64,000 nucleotides of DNA from Clostridium sp. DSM 17811 (GTDB lineage Bacteria; Bacillota; Clostridia; Clostridiales; Clostridiaceae), in NCBI RefSeq assembly GCF_018861905.1, contig NZ_JAHLDU010000008.1:124001-188000 (forward strand), given 5' to 3'. The notes beneath the pieces are model-generated. The model was not told the DNA's origin. It searched no databases and worked only from the letters and a program-made list of their open reading frames with translations. The translations under genes and the position numbers were made by a program. Positions 42,231-51,064 of the stretch are shown piece after piece. Each line of letters starts with the position of its first letter. Within the stretch, counting starts at the first letter, position 1.

Positions 42231-43838
42231 TTGAGAAAGATTAATGCTCTAATTAAATATGAAATTACTAATTTTAAAAGAGGAAAACTTATATGGGTTA
42301 TTGCTGCTTTATATGCTTTTGGTATTCAGCAAACAATAAGTAGCATGAAATTAGGAGATGTTACATTTTTATCAGTAGTTGGGTTAATTAAATTTTCTTG
42401 GCTACCATTAAATTTGATAATGGTACCTATTTTGCTATTGTGCATGAAAATTGGACAAAGTCACAATGATATTTTTGAAATCATGGATATTTCTCATAAA
42501 AGAATAATGTTAAGCAAGCTTCTAACATTATCAATAATTGAGGGATTCCTTTTGATTTTAAATATAATAGTACTTGTGGTATTTGGGGTTATTTGTAAAG
42601 TTTCTATAGGGTATTTTTTGTATCAAAGCATAGGATATATTATTAATACTATAGTTTTCTTAGTGGTATGCACTTGTGTTGGGCTATTTATAGGACAAAC
42701 TATTAGCAAGTATCTGGGTGAGGTAATAGGGTTCATATCCGTAATTTTAGTATTTTTAATATTATGTAATTTTTATAAAACATCAAATATTATAGTTCCT
42801 CTTATTAATATAAGAACATTTCCAGGTGTTTTTGATGTTATAAGTTATGATAAGAGTTATTTATATCATAATATTTTATGGCTAATGATTTCATTTAGTT
42901 TATTAATATTACCTTATGCTTACCAATACAGAAAAAAGGAAAATATAAAAAACACTTTATTTCGGATAGGTGTTTTAGGTTTAATTGCTATTTCTTGTAT
43001 ATATTTGGGTAGGAGTATATATTTAATGAGGCCCAGTTATTATGATATAACATCAAGAAATAATGGTATGGCGGCTAAATATAGTAACAATAAACATGAA
43101 ACTTTCTTTAGTGAAAATAAATGCGGCTATTATATTGATAAATATAATATGAATCTCGATATTACTAATAAATTAAAGAATGATTGTGAAATGGAGATAA
43201 AAGTTAATGGATCTGGAGTTAATTCTTTAGAATTAGGATTATATGAAAAATTAGATATATCCAAAATAGAAGTTCAGGGAAAAAAATTGAAATTTAAAAG
43301 GACTAACCATAGCTTTATAGTAACGCTTCCAAGAGAATATAAAAACAATGAAATAATAAACATGAAAGTATCTTATGAAGGAGAAATAAACACAAGTTGG
43401 TTACAAGGTCAAAAGTTATTTTATGTGAGGAATAATTCGTTTTTTTTGGCTGATGCTTTTGAATGGTACCCAAAATTAAACGATGATACAGATAAAGAAT
43501 ATAATATAAATATAAAGTATGCTGGAAAAAACAAAATATATTCTAATCTAAATGAAAAAAGCAAAGCAAATCAAAAAAGCAAAGCAAATCAATATGAATT
43601 TCAAGGGAAAGATAGGGAAGTTGTTTTAATTAGTGGTAATATATCAGATAGAACGTATAAAGGGTATTTATTTATTGGTAATGAAGAATATATTAATAGC
43701 AACGATAAATGTAATGATTTAATTGATTATCTTAAAACAAAAAACAACCCAATAAATAAGATTTTACTATCACCGTTTATTCCAGAAGCTAAAATGGATA
43801 AGCCTTATGAAAAAATGTTTTTATATTCAGCAGAATGA
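42231..43838 (+). CDS. ABC-2-type permease fused to an M1-aminopeptidase-like external domain (truncated)
   Basis: The 535-residue protein has six or seven membrane helices (about 12-245 plus one near 260) and then a long external beta-rich domain (about 275-535) that reads like the N-terminal beta domain of M1-type proteins (NNEIINMKVSYEGEINTSW, FFLADAFEWYPKLND). The HExxH zinc-protease core found in full-length ABC-2/M1 fusions is absent, and the protein ends where it would begin. A perfect tandem 18-bp repeat (43555-43590) adds KSKANQ twice. TTG at 42231 fits the AGGTGA site; GTG at 42222 is an alternative. The ATPase gene follows. Confidence 0.65.
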   Translation: MRKINALIKYEITNFKRGKLIWVIAALYAFGIQQTISSMKLGDVTFLSVVGLIKFSWLPLNLIMVPILLLCMKIGQSHNDIFEIMDISHKRIMLSKLLTLSIIEGFLLILNIIVLVVFGVICKVSIGYFLYQSIGYIINTIVFLVVCTCVGLFIGQTISKYLGEVIGFISVILVFLILCNFYKTSNIIVPLINIRTFPGVFDVISYDKSYLYHNILWLMISFSLLILPYAYQYRKKENIKNTLFRIGVLGLIAISCIYLGRSIYLMRPSYYDITSRNNGMAAKYSNNKHETFFSENKCGYYIDKYNMNLDITNKLKNDCEMEIKVNGSGVNSLELGLYEKLDISKIEVQGKKLKFKRTNHSFIVTLPREYKNNEIINMKVSYEGEINTSWLQGQKLFYVRNNSFFLADAFEWYPKLNDDTDKEYNINIKYAGKNKIYSNLNEKSKANQKSKANQYEFQGKDREVVLISGNISDRTYKGYLFIGNEEYINSNDKCNDLIDYLKTKNNPINKILLSPFIPEAKMDKPYEKMFLYSAE

Positions 43839-43858
43839 TAGAGTGAGGAGTAGTGGGA

Positions 43859-44746
43859 ATGAATACTTTAAATGTAAGTAATTTAAATTATAAATATGGA
43901 AATGTAGAGGCACTAAGAGATATTTCTTTTGAAGTGAAAGAGGGTCTAGTAGGAATACTCGGACCTAATGGCGCAGGTAAAACTACAACACTTAAGCTTC
44001 TAACAACGCTATTTGCGATTCAGGGTGGAGATATTTTTTTAAATGATTTAAATTATAAAAAAGATTTAAAAGAAGTAAGAAAAAATATAGGGTATTTACC
44101 TCAGGATTTTTCTACCTATGAAAATTTAAAAGGTCGAGAGTTTTTAGAAATAATAGGTAGTTTAAAACTTGATTGGAATAAAAAGAACATAAAAAAACAT
44201 CTTGATGAAATTATAGATAAGTTAGATATGAATGAGTATATAGATAGGAAGATTAAACAATATTCAGGCGGAATGAAACAAAAATTAGGGTTTGCACAGG
44301 TGCTCATTGGTGACCCTAACTTAATCATAGTAGATGAACCTACTGTGGGACTTGACCCGGAACAAAGAAATATTATTAGAGAACTATTTCCAGTTATAAG
44401 TAAAAATAGAATAGTATTAGTTACAACTCATATAGTTGAAGATATTGAATACTATTGCAATTACTTACTAGTAATAAAAGCAGGTGAATTAATTTATAAG
44501 GGTACAAAAGAAAATTTTATAAATGAAGTAAGTGAATTGTTATGGGAAAGTGATGTAGATGTTGATACACTTAATAAAATAAATGCTTCTGGTAATATTC
44601 TTACAACATTAAATTCTTCGAATTTCTCACACATAAAATATATAAGTGAAGAGCCTTTAACACCTGATTCTGTAAAAGTTAAGGTGAATTTACAGGATGC
44701 GTATATAATACATAGTAGGCTAAAAGGAAATGGAGTAAAGAAATGA
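43859..44746 (+). CDS. ABC transporter ATPase
   Basis: The 295-residue protein has Walker A (GPNGAGKTTTL), Q loop (YLPQDFSTY), signature (YSGGMKQKLGFAQ), Walker B (LIIVDEPTVGLDPEQR) and H loop (THIVED). The last 70 residues are an accessory domain. It belongs with ATPases of ABC-2/M1-type permeases. ATG at 43859 follows GAGGAG. It overlaps the next permease gene by 4 bp (ATGA). Confidence 0.88.
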   Translation: MNTLNVSNLNYKYGNVEALRDISFEVKEGLVGILGPNGAGKTTTLKLLTTLFAIQGGDIFLNDLNYKKDLKEVRKNIGYLPQDFSTYENLKGREFLEIIGSLKLDWNKKNIKKHLDEIIDKLDMNEYIDRKIKQYSGGMKQKLGFAQVLIGDPNLIIVDEPTVGLDPEQRNIIRELFPVISKNRIVLVTTHIVEDIEYYCNYLLVIKAGELIYKGTKENFINEVSELLWESDVDVDTLNKINASGNILTTLNSSNFSHIKYISEEPLTPDSVKVKVNLQDAYIIHSRLKGNGVKK

Positions 44747-45474
44747 TTAAATTCTATTTAAAGTTTCAAAATAATATGCTAACTAAGAATTTACTGTATA
44801 TAATAACTTACCTTGTGCTATTTTTTAATATAATTATAAGAATAATGCCAGATAAATTTATTCCTTCATACAATGGGCCTGCAGGGGTTGGAAATATAAT
44901 TCCACAAAATCTATACGTTTATTGTGATGTATATCTTCTAATGTTATTTATAATACTGATATTTTTCTTTTTAGGTTCAGATTTTAATAACAGCATGGAA
45001 GAAATAGCTTTAGTGGTTGGTGGAAGTAAGCCTAACAAATTTATGATAAGGAAGTTGGGTTCAATATTAATAATGTATACAATTTTGTATCTTATTTCCT
45101 TCTTCAATATTTACTTTTTATATAAAGGAATGATTAGGGCAAATGAAACACTACCTCCAATAAATGAAATACTTCTATATTCAATCACCACTAATATTTT
45201 TGTTATATCATTAAGTATATTTATATTGCTTATCTCAAGAGACATAGCAGTAAGTACATGTTTAATTACTGCTTATTACTTAATTGAAGAGGGTTTATGG
45301 AGATGTAAGATTACAAAAACAAATGGGATATTAGGACATATATATTCTTACTATGATTATGAGAAAGGTGGAATATTAAAGGTTAAATTAATATATATGC
45401 TTATCTCAATAATTTTATTGTTTTTATCCTATAAGATTTCTCAAAGGAAAATAAATTTTAGAATTCGTCATTAA
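44743..45474 (+). CDS. ABC-2-type membrane protein
   Basis: The 243-residue protein has six likely membrane helices and no catalytic motif. It overlaps the ATPase gene by 4 bp, so it is a subunit of the same system. An NSMEEIALVVGGSKPNKFMIRKLG segment after helix 2 is the probable coupling region. Substrate unknown. Confidence 0.72.
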   Translation: MIKFYLKFQNNMLTKNLLYIITYLVLFFNIIIRIMPDKFIPSYNGPAGVGNIIPQNLYVYCDVYLLMLFIILIFFFLGSDFNNSMEEIALVVGGSKPNKFMIRKLGSILIMYTILYLISFFNIYFLYKGMIRANETLPPINEILLYSITTNIFVISLSIFILLISRDIAVSTCLITAYYLIEEGLWRCKITKTNGILGHIYSYYDYEKGGILKVKLIYMLISIILLFLSYKISQRKINFRIRH

Positions 45475-45550
45475 TAGTCTTCATGTAGTTTTTAAGTTAA
45501 GGGGGCTGGCCTTATAATATTTAGATGGTGGAACTTAAATATATTTATAA

Positions 45551-45595
45551 AAAATAACAAGCTAACACCTATAGTAGGTATTAGCTTGTTATTTT
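45551..45595. terminator. Bidirectional terminator between the ABC operon and brnQ
   Basis: A 15-bp perfect stem (AAAATAACAAGCTAA and its complement) has A runs on one side and T runs on the other, so it can end transcripts from both directions. Its right edge overlaps the brnQ stop codon. Confidence 0.88.
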
Positions 45596-46931
45596 ATTTG
45601 TTATATTCATTTAAAGGGGTTTCTTTTGAAAAAGAAACTTCTTTTATAATGCTATATAGCAATCCCAATAGAGTACCAACTAAAGCTGGTATTACCCAAA
45701 CAAGACCTTGTTTTGCTAAAGGCATAGAACTTAAAAATGATATTTTAAGTCCAACTTGATTTAATGAATCAGATATACTAAAAACAGCAGTAAATAGCAT
45801 GCTGAATGAATATACTGAGTTATAACCTTTAAATAAGTTATGGGTGAATGCTAGTATAATAAGCACTATTGCCATAGGATATATAGCTGATAAAACAGGT
45901 ACCGATATCTTTAATATGTTAGTTAAGCCTACGTTTGCAAATAGCATACTAGATAGTGTTATTGTAGTAACCCAAACTTTATAACTAACCTTTGGAATTA
46001 TCCTTGAAAAATATTCACTGCATGATGTTATAAGACCAACGCAGGTTGTAAGGCAAGCTAATCCAAAAGTTAATCCAAGTATTATTAGGCCATTTGTATT
46101 AAAAAGATAAGAAACTACCTTTGTTAATGTTTGTGCTCCATTTGTTGTATTGCCAAATTTAGTTTGAGCAGCAGCGCCTAGGCAGGAAAGCATTAAATAT
46201 ATTACAGTTAAAACAAGACCAGCTATAAGTCCAGCTTTTATTGTATAAGTGCTTAAAGCTTTTTTATCTGTAATGCCTTGTTTCTTTAAAACTAATGCAA
46301 CAACTATCCCGAAATTAAGTGCAGCGATGGCATCCATAGTCATGTATCCATCCAAAAATCCCTTTAAAACAGGGAAGCTAGCATAATCTCCAATTGGGGC
46401 ACTAAAACTACCAAGAGGGTTAACTAAACTACCTATGAATATTATAAATATTAGTATTAAGATAGCAGGGGTTAGTATCTTTCCAAAACGATCTACTAAT
46501 TTATTAGGATTCATACTTAGCCAAAATGATAAACCAAAGAAGCACACTGTATATAAAAAAAGAGGTAAAGCTCCACCAGTAACTGATGTAGGTAAAAATG
46601 GTGCTATGCTAGTTTCAAAAGATAAACTAGCGGCACGAGGTATGCCTAAAAATGGTCCTATTGATAAATAGATTAATAATGTGAAAATAAGTGCGAAGGG
46701 TTTATTAATTCTACTAGCTAAATTTTGAAGACCATCAGCTTTTGCAACAACAGCTACAGCAAGAATTGGTAGACCTACTGCCGAGGCAAGGAAGCCGGAG
46801 AGCGAAAGTAAAAGATTTGTACCAGACATTTGTCCGAGGACTGGTGGGAAGATTAAGTTTCCAGCTCCAAAAAACATTGAAAATAACATTAAACTAACTA
46901 GCAGTAAATTTTTTCTTGATAATTTATTCAT
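45594..46931 (-). CDS. brnQ: Branched-chain amino-acid transporter BrnQ (LIVCS family)
   Basis: The 445-residue protein has 12 membrane helices and the LIVCS start LLLVSLMLFSMFFGAGNLIFPP. It imports Leu, Ile and Val with a cation. ATG at 46931 has GGAGGA 6-8 bases upstream; longer in-frame starts run into the leader terminator. The leader carries a T-box with an ATC (Ile) specifier, so it is induced when charged tRNA-Ile is scarce. Confidence 0.93.
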   Translation of the reverse strand: MNKLSRKNLLLVSLMLFSMFFGAGNLIFPPVLGQMSGTNLLLSLSGFLASAVGLPILAVAVVAKADGLQNLASRINKPFALIFTLLIYLSIGPFLGIPRAASLSFETSIAPFLPTSVTGGALPLFLYTVCFFGLSFWLSMNPNKLVDRFGKILTPAILILIFIIFIGSLVNPLGSFSAPIGDYASFPVLKGFLDGYMTMDAIAALNFGIVVALVLKKQGITDKKALSTYTIKAGLIAGLVLTVIYLMLSCLGAAAQTKFGNTTNGAQTLTKVVSYLFNTNGLIILGLTFGLACLTTCVGLITSCSEYFSRIIPKVSYKVWVTTITLSSMLFANVGLTNILKISVPVLSAIYPMAIVLIILAFTHNLFKGYNSVYSFSMLFTAVFSISDSLNQVGLKISFLSSMPLAKQGLVWVIPALVGTLLGLLYSIIKEVSFSKETPLNEYNK

Positions 46932-47014
46932 ATTAATTCCTCCAAAAATTTTATTTTTTGTGTATGTTATTATATCGCTAATGTCACTGTCCACTAAACC
47001 ACCCCCTTTAAAAT

Positions 47015-47046
47015 AAAAAAAGCCCGTCCCTATAAAAGGGACGAGC
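47015..47046 (-). terminator. T-box-controlled terminator
   Basis: On the minus strand GCTCGTCCC pairs with GGGACGGGC around TTTTATA and is followed by TTTTTTATTTT. It is the terminator that uncharged tRNA binding prevents. Confidence 0.88.
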
Positions 47047-47290
47047 AAAATATGCACGTGTTACCACCCAAAATCCATTAAAATTATAATGTCTAACTTT
47101 AATAGCACTTAGCAAGATACCAATCAATATCTGTTCCTTTTAATGGTGGACGACCATTAAACCTTATTATACTTCAGGTTTACTTCTCAGAGATGATTTT
47201 CGATTATAGACTGAACGTTGACTCTCACCAATTGTCAACTCTCTTTAGAACAGATACTAAAACGTACTCTTTCTCGTCATCAAATTTGTT
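47015..47290 (-). ncRNA. T-box riboswitch (Ile) in the brnQ leader
   Basis: On the minus strand the leader starts with GACGAGAAAGAG-type stem I sequence, has the specifier region with ATCATC (about 47192-47197) just before TCTGAGAAGTA, and the antiterminator core GGGTGGTAACACG (about 47056-47070) followed by a terminator. The U in the bulge TGGT would pair with discriminator A of tRNA-Ile. Codon ATC encodes Ile, which matches the downstream BrnQ gene. The exact specifier register (either of two adjacent ATC triplets) is uncertain. Confidence 0.9.
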
Positions 47291-47306
47291 ATTTATGTTG
47301 TAATGA

Positions 47307-47335
47307 AATATACCATATTATAAATAATTTGTCAA
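47307..47335 (-). promoter_or_regulatory. Promoter of the brnQ T-box transcript
   Basis: On the minus strand TTGACA (47330-47335) and TATATT (47307-47312) are 17 bp apart, placing the transcript start near 47300, just upstream of T-box stem I. Confidence 0.7.
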
Positions 47336-47384
47336 TAAACAATTAATTTTATTTATTATTTTTTATTATTATAATCAAAAAAGA

Positions 47385-47413
47385 TTGACGATATTACTAG
47401 TTAGTAGTATATT
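47385..47413 (+). promoter_or_regulatory. MarR promoter with embedded dyad operator
   Basis: TTGACG (47385-47390) and TATATT (47408-47413) are 17 bp apart. The spacer holds TACTAGTTAGTA (47395-47406), a TACTA-N2-TAGTA dyad that recurs before the pirin gene. The -10 box ends only 6 bases before the ATG, so the mRNA would be nearly leaderless. Confidence 0.6.
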
Positions 47414-47419
47414 ATAAAT

Positions 47420-47866
47420 ATGGATAAAGAAAAAAATACTTATGGTGAATTAGTAGATTTAAATTTAAAGGCATTAATAGCATTAAGTAGATGTACTCAT
47501 GATGTTCATAAAAAAGAATATAAAACTATCAAAGGGGGAGGGTTAACAGTTTCTCAGTTTGCAGTGCTTGAGATATTATATCATAAAGGAGATTTAAGAA
47601 TTAGTGAAATAATGGATAAGATCCTTTCAACAGGTGGAAATATGACTGTTGTTATAGATAATTTAGCTAAGGTAAATCTTGTTAAGAGATGTTCTGACCC
47701 AAAAGATCGACGAGTTAATTTGATAAGTATTACTGAGGAAGGAAGAAACCTCATAAGCAATATATTCCCAAAACATATAAAAAATATAAATGAAATTTTC
47801 AGTAACTTAACATCAGAAGAAAAGATAAATTTAATAAGTTTATTGAAAAAATTATCAGGTGTATAA
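47420..47866 (+). CDS. MarR-family regulator upstream of pirin
   Basis: The 148-residue protein has the MarR core VSQFAVLEILYHKGDLRISEIMDKILSTGGNMTVVIDNLAKVNLVKRCSDPKDRRVNLISITEEG. The winged-helix DPKDRR motif is intact. There is no Shine-Dalgarno before the ATG at 47420. It is 65 bp upstream of the pirin gene with a repeated operator motif in both promoters, so it likely represses itself and pirin, as MarR-pirin pairs do elsewhere. Confidence 0.87.
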   Translation: MDKEKNTYGELVDLNLKALIALSRCTHDVHKKEYKTIKGGGLTVSQFAVLEILYHKGDLRISEIMDKILSTGGNMTVVIDNLAKVNLVKRCSDPKDRRVNLISITEEGRNLISNIFPKHIKNINEIFSNLTSEEKINLISLLKKLSGV

Positions 47867-47896
47867 ATATATACACCATATATTTCGATTAAATAG

Positions 47897-47908
47897 TACT
47901 AATTAGTA
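47897..47908 (+). promoter_or_regulatory. Second copy of the TACTA-N2-TAGTA operator
   Basis: TACTAATTAGTA is a perfect 12-bp palindrome between the MarR and pirin genes, the same motif as in the MarR promoter. GAAAGGAGAGG, the pirin RBS, begins about 8 bp later. Confidence 0.55.
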
Positions 47909-47931
47909 ATAAACTGAAAGGAGAGGTTACA

Positions 47932-48630
47932 ATGTTAAGAAAATTAGAAAGCGGAAAAATGGGGTCAAGTAATTTAGGATGGTTAAGGAGCAAATTTCAC
48001 TTTTCATTTGCAGAGTATTATAACCCAAATAACATGGGATTTGGAGTATTAAGAGTGATAAATGATGATTTAATTAATCCTAATACTGGATTTGATATGC
48101 ATCCTCATCAAAATATGGAGATTATATCCTATGTTGTTAAAGGAGAGTTAACTCACGGTGATAGTATGGGTAATAAAGGTAAACTAAAGCGTGGTGATGT
48201 GCAATATATGAGCGCAGGTACAGGAGTTTATCACAGTGAGCATAATTTAGGAAAAGAGGTAGCGAGATTTCTTCAAATATGGATATTGCCTGATAAAGAA
48301 GGACATAAACCCAATTATGGTGAATATAAATTTGAATGGAATGATAGAAAAAACAAATGGCTTCATATGGTATCAAGTAACCAAGGTGAAGCAGTTGTAA
48401 AGGTAAACCAGGATATAAATATATTTACATTAGAATTAGATGAGAGAAGTGTAATTGATTATTGTGTAAAAGCAGATAGGCAAGCTTATTTAGTTCAAAT
48501 AGAAGGAAAATCAAATATTAATGGTATTATTCTAAATGAAAGAGATGCCATGGAAATTGTTGAAGAGGATATAAAGATAAAGGCAGATGCGCTTTCACAT
48601 TTTATTATTGTAGAGATGAAAAAAGCTTAG
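47932..48630 (+). CDS. Pirin family protein (YhhW-like)
   Basis: The 232-residue bicupin begins with the RSKFHFSFAEYYNPNNMGFG stretch. The metal-binding cupin motif GFDMHPHQNMEII with later HGD and E/H positions (YHSEH) is intact, as in bacterial pirins with quercetin 2,3-dioxygenase activity. Pirins are often redox- or flavonoid-responsive. It is probably controlled by the upstream MarR protein. Confidence 0.9.
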   Translation: MLRKLESGKMGSSNLGWLRSKFHFSFAEYYNPNNMGFGVLRVINDDLINPNTGFDMHPHQNMEIISYVVKGELTHGDSMGNKGKLKRGDVQYMSAGTGVYHSEHNLGKEVARFLQIWILPDKEGHKPNYGEYKFEWNDRKNKWLHMVSSNQGEAVVKVNQDINIFTLELDERSVIDYCVKADRQAYLVQIEGKSNINGIILNERDAMEIVEEDIKIKADALSHFIIVEMKKA

Positions 48631-48660
48631 GAGACGGCTAGATTAATAATAGAAAAATTA

Positions 48661-48696
48661 TAATAGGCTTTAGGATGACAATCCTAAAGCCTATTA
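48661..48696. terminator. Bidirectional terminator after pirin
   Basis: A 16-bp perfect stem (TAATAGGCTTTAGGAT and its complement) around GACA lies between convergent genes. Confidence 0.85.
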
Positions 48697-48699
48697 ATC

Positions 48700-49758
48700 T
48701 TATTTATTATTTTTCTCAAATATAACCTTACCTGCACAAACCTTAGACTGACCAAACCACATACATTTTGCACATTTCAAACATTTGCCGGTATCTTTTC
48801 CTTCCTTGGCATCATTTGCCCAATTAGGATTTATAAGAAATCCTCTAGCAATATCTACAATGTCAACATTTGTATCAGTTAATATTTGTTCTGCAATTTC
48901 ACCTGAATTAATTCCATCAACTGCAAATACTGGAATTGAAACTACTTCTTTAATCCTCTGGGCTGCATAAACAGCATTAGAGTATTTATATTCCTCATTT
49001 ACGTGCATTTCCTGTTCGCTCATAAATCCATAAGAAATGTCAAGGAAATCTATTCCACTTTTTTCTAATATTTTAGCGTAATGTATTCCGTCTTCTATTA
49101 GTGGTTCAAATCCTCCCAAACGAATTCCGACAATAAATTCTTTCGGTGTTGTTTTTCTAATTTCATCTAGTATTTCTATCACAAATTTTTCAGGGTTAGT
49201 GCCATATTTGTCAGTTCGTTTATTTACTTTTTTATCTAAAAATTGGCTTATTAAATATGCATGACATCCATGAAGTTCAATACCATCATATCCGGCTTTG
49301 TAAGCTCTTCCTGCAGCTTTCACAAAATCATTTTGTATAGATTTTATATCTTCACTAGTCATAACGCGTCCAACAACTATATTTCCTGCATAATTTTTAT
49401 ATTCATAAGGACTTGGACACATTGGGTCGTTTGATATTCCAACAACTCCTGCATGATGAATTTGAAGAAATATTGGACAGTTTTCTTCGTGAACTACATC
49501 TACAATTTTTTTTAGTCCTTCAATCTGATCATCTTCCCATATTCCAAGTTGATTTCCAGATAATTTTCCATCATTATTAACACAAGTAGCCTCTTGAATT
49601 ATAAGTCCTGCTCCACCTTTAGCTAACTTTTCATAACGTTCTACATTTTCAACTGCTACATATCCATCAGGTCTGAATCCAACAACCATTGGAGGAACAC
49701 AAATACGATTCTTCAATTTTATATTTTTAATATTAAATTCGGTAAATAATTTTTTCAA
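48700..49758 (-). CDS. Old yellow enzyme-family NADH:flavin oxidoreductase
   Basis: The 352-residue FMN barrel has LKNRICVPPMVVGF, GRAYKAGYDGIELHGCHAYLISQFL and NKRTDKYG, all typical of OYE-like enoate/nitro reductases. The C-terminus adds cysteines (CLKCAKCMWFGQSKVCAGK), unusual for plain OYEs and suggestive of a metal or FeS site. TTG at 49758 lies 10 bases after AGGAG; a GTG at 49767 abuts that site. It is divergent from an HxlR regulator. Confidence 0.86.
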   Translation of the reverse strand: MKKLFTEFNIKNIKLKNRICVPPMVVGFRPDGYVAVENVERYEKLAKGGAGLIIQEATCVNNDGKLSGNQLGIWEDDQIEGLKKIVDVVHEENCPIFLQIHHAGVVGISNDPMCPSPYEYKNYAGNIVVGRVMTSEDIKSIQNDFVKAAGRAYKAGYDGIELHGCHAYLISQFLDKKVNKRTDKYGTNPEKFVIEILDEIRKTTPKEFIVGIRLGGFEPLIEDGIHYAKILEKSGIDFLDISYGFMSEQEMHVNEEYKYSNAVYAAQRIKEVVSIPVFAVDGINSGEIAEQILTDTNVDIVDIARGFLINPNWANDAKEGKDTGKCLKCAKCMWFGQSKVCAGKVIFEKNNK

Positions 49759-49889
49759 AAATAACACGCTCCTATTTCACTATTTCATTTACATATAACC
49801 CTTTATATGTTATGTTGTTATTATATCTTACTAAGGAACATAATATCAAGTACGCACATTTTTGTGCCCTGAATTTGGAGGTATTATTT

Positions 49890-50249
49890 ATGAAAGATCA
49901 ACTAAAGAAAACACCACATATTTATTCTAAGCAGTGTCCTGTTGTTCATGCACTTGAGATTATTGGCGGTAAGTGGAGAATCGCTATTATATGGGAATTA
50001 TCCTCTGAAAAAAGCGTTAGATATAATGAACTTAAACGAAGAATACCTGGAATCACTAATATTATGTTAACACGTTCTTTGAAGGCTTTGCACGAGCATG
50101 GTCTTGTAGAAAGAATCGAATATAATAAAATTCCACCTCATGTAGAGTACTCTTTAACAGATACCTGTCATGATTTGCTACCTGCATTAGTAATTATAAA
50201 TGAGTGGGGAAAAAAGTTGAGTAGTTATCATGCATTTTTAGAAGTTTAA
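49890..50249 (+). CDS. HxlR-family transcriptional regulator
   Basis: The 119-residue winged helix has CPVVHALEIIGGKWRIAIIWELSSEKSVRYNELKRRIPGITNIMLTRSLKALHEHGLVER. The N-terminal Cys (KQCPVV) is the sensing position in relatives. ATG at 49890 has GGAGG upstream; the earlier frame start at 49812 has none. It probably represses the divergent OYE gene in response to electrophiles or quinones. Confidence 0.88.
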   Translation: MKDQLKKTPHIYSKQCPVVHALEIIGGKWRIAIIWELSSEKSVRYNELKRRIPGITNIMLTRSLKALHEHGLVERIEYNKIPPHVEYSLTDTCHDLLPALVIINEWGKKLSSYHAFLEV

Positions 50250-50253
50250 GTAG

Positions 50254-50296
50254 AACCCATATGAGGTAACTAAAAGTTACTTTATATGGGTTTTTA
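50254..50296 (+). terminator. Terminator after the HxlR gene
   Basis: AACCCATATGAGGTAACT pairs with AGTTACTTTATATGGGTT (two G-U style mismatches) and is followed by TTTT. Confidence 0.8.
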
Positions 50297-50447
50297 TAAT
50301 CAAGGCGAATTTGTTATAAAAATCTGTTACTATAAAGAGGGGTATTTGCATTTTCTTAATAAATTTGTAAGAATTATGATAAGTATTTTGTAAAAAGTGT
50401 CCTGTATAATTGGTTATAGTAACTGATATTAAAGGGGGAAATACCAA

Positions 50448-51011
50448 ATGAAAAAAGTTATGCTCATTTTACTTGTTCTAGTTTTTACGAGTATAGTAGT
50501 AATATTTTTAAAAAATAATATTATACAAAATAAATATCCACACTTAAACGAAAATATATATAATTTTCTACAAGATAAAGGGAAGCGAACAGATATTTAT
50601 AATACATCCGTAAAATTAAATAAGGGCAGTTCAAAAAATACTTGTGTTTATTTTTTATCTGAAGTTTTAAGGAAAAACAATTTTAGCGTGCCGTTAGAAA
50701 CAAGTAATACAGAGCAAATGATATCTTTACTTTCCGATAAAGGTTTTAAAAAACAAAGCAACTATAAAAAATTAATGCCTGGAGATATATGCTTTACTAC
50801 AGATGCTAATGGACAGCAAAGTGGTTTTCCAACTCATACTTATGTATTTATGAAATGGGTAAAAGAAGGAAGTTATGATTATGCATATATATGTGATAAT
50901 CAAGCAAAAGATTATAAGGGTAAAATTTATCACATTCGGAATATAAACATTACGGTTAAATCTAATGGTTTAGCTAAGGATCCTTTTGCATTCTTTATGA
51001 GAAAGGCTTAG
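50448..51011 (+). CDS. Secreted NlpC/P60- or CHAP-like protein
   Basis: The 187-residue protein has an N-terminal helix (about 3-24) that is a signal anchor. The remainder carries a Cys in NTCVYFLSEVLRKN, a GDICFTTD strand and a His in PTHTYVFMKW, the order of catalytic Cys-His in NlpC/P60- or CHAP-type peptidases. These cleave peptidoglycan peptides or similar amides. The call is by motif order only. AAGGGGGAAA precedes ATG. It lies 53 bp upstream of a two-component system. Confidence 0.6.
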   Translation: MKKVMLILLVLVFTSIVVIFLKNNIIQNKYPHLNENIYNFLQDKGKRTDIYNTSVKLNKGSSKNTCVYFLSEVLRKNNFSVPLETSNTEQMISLLSDKGFKKQSNYKKLMPGDICFTTDANGQQSGFPTHTYVFMKWVKEGSYDYAYICDNQAKDYKGKIYHIRNINITVKSNGLAKDPFAFFMRKA

Positions 51012-51064
51012 TTGTAAAGTTCTCATATTAACATATATAATATATATATAATGGGGTGATTGGA

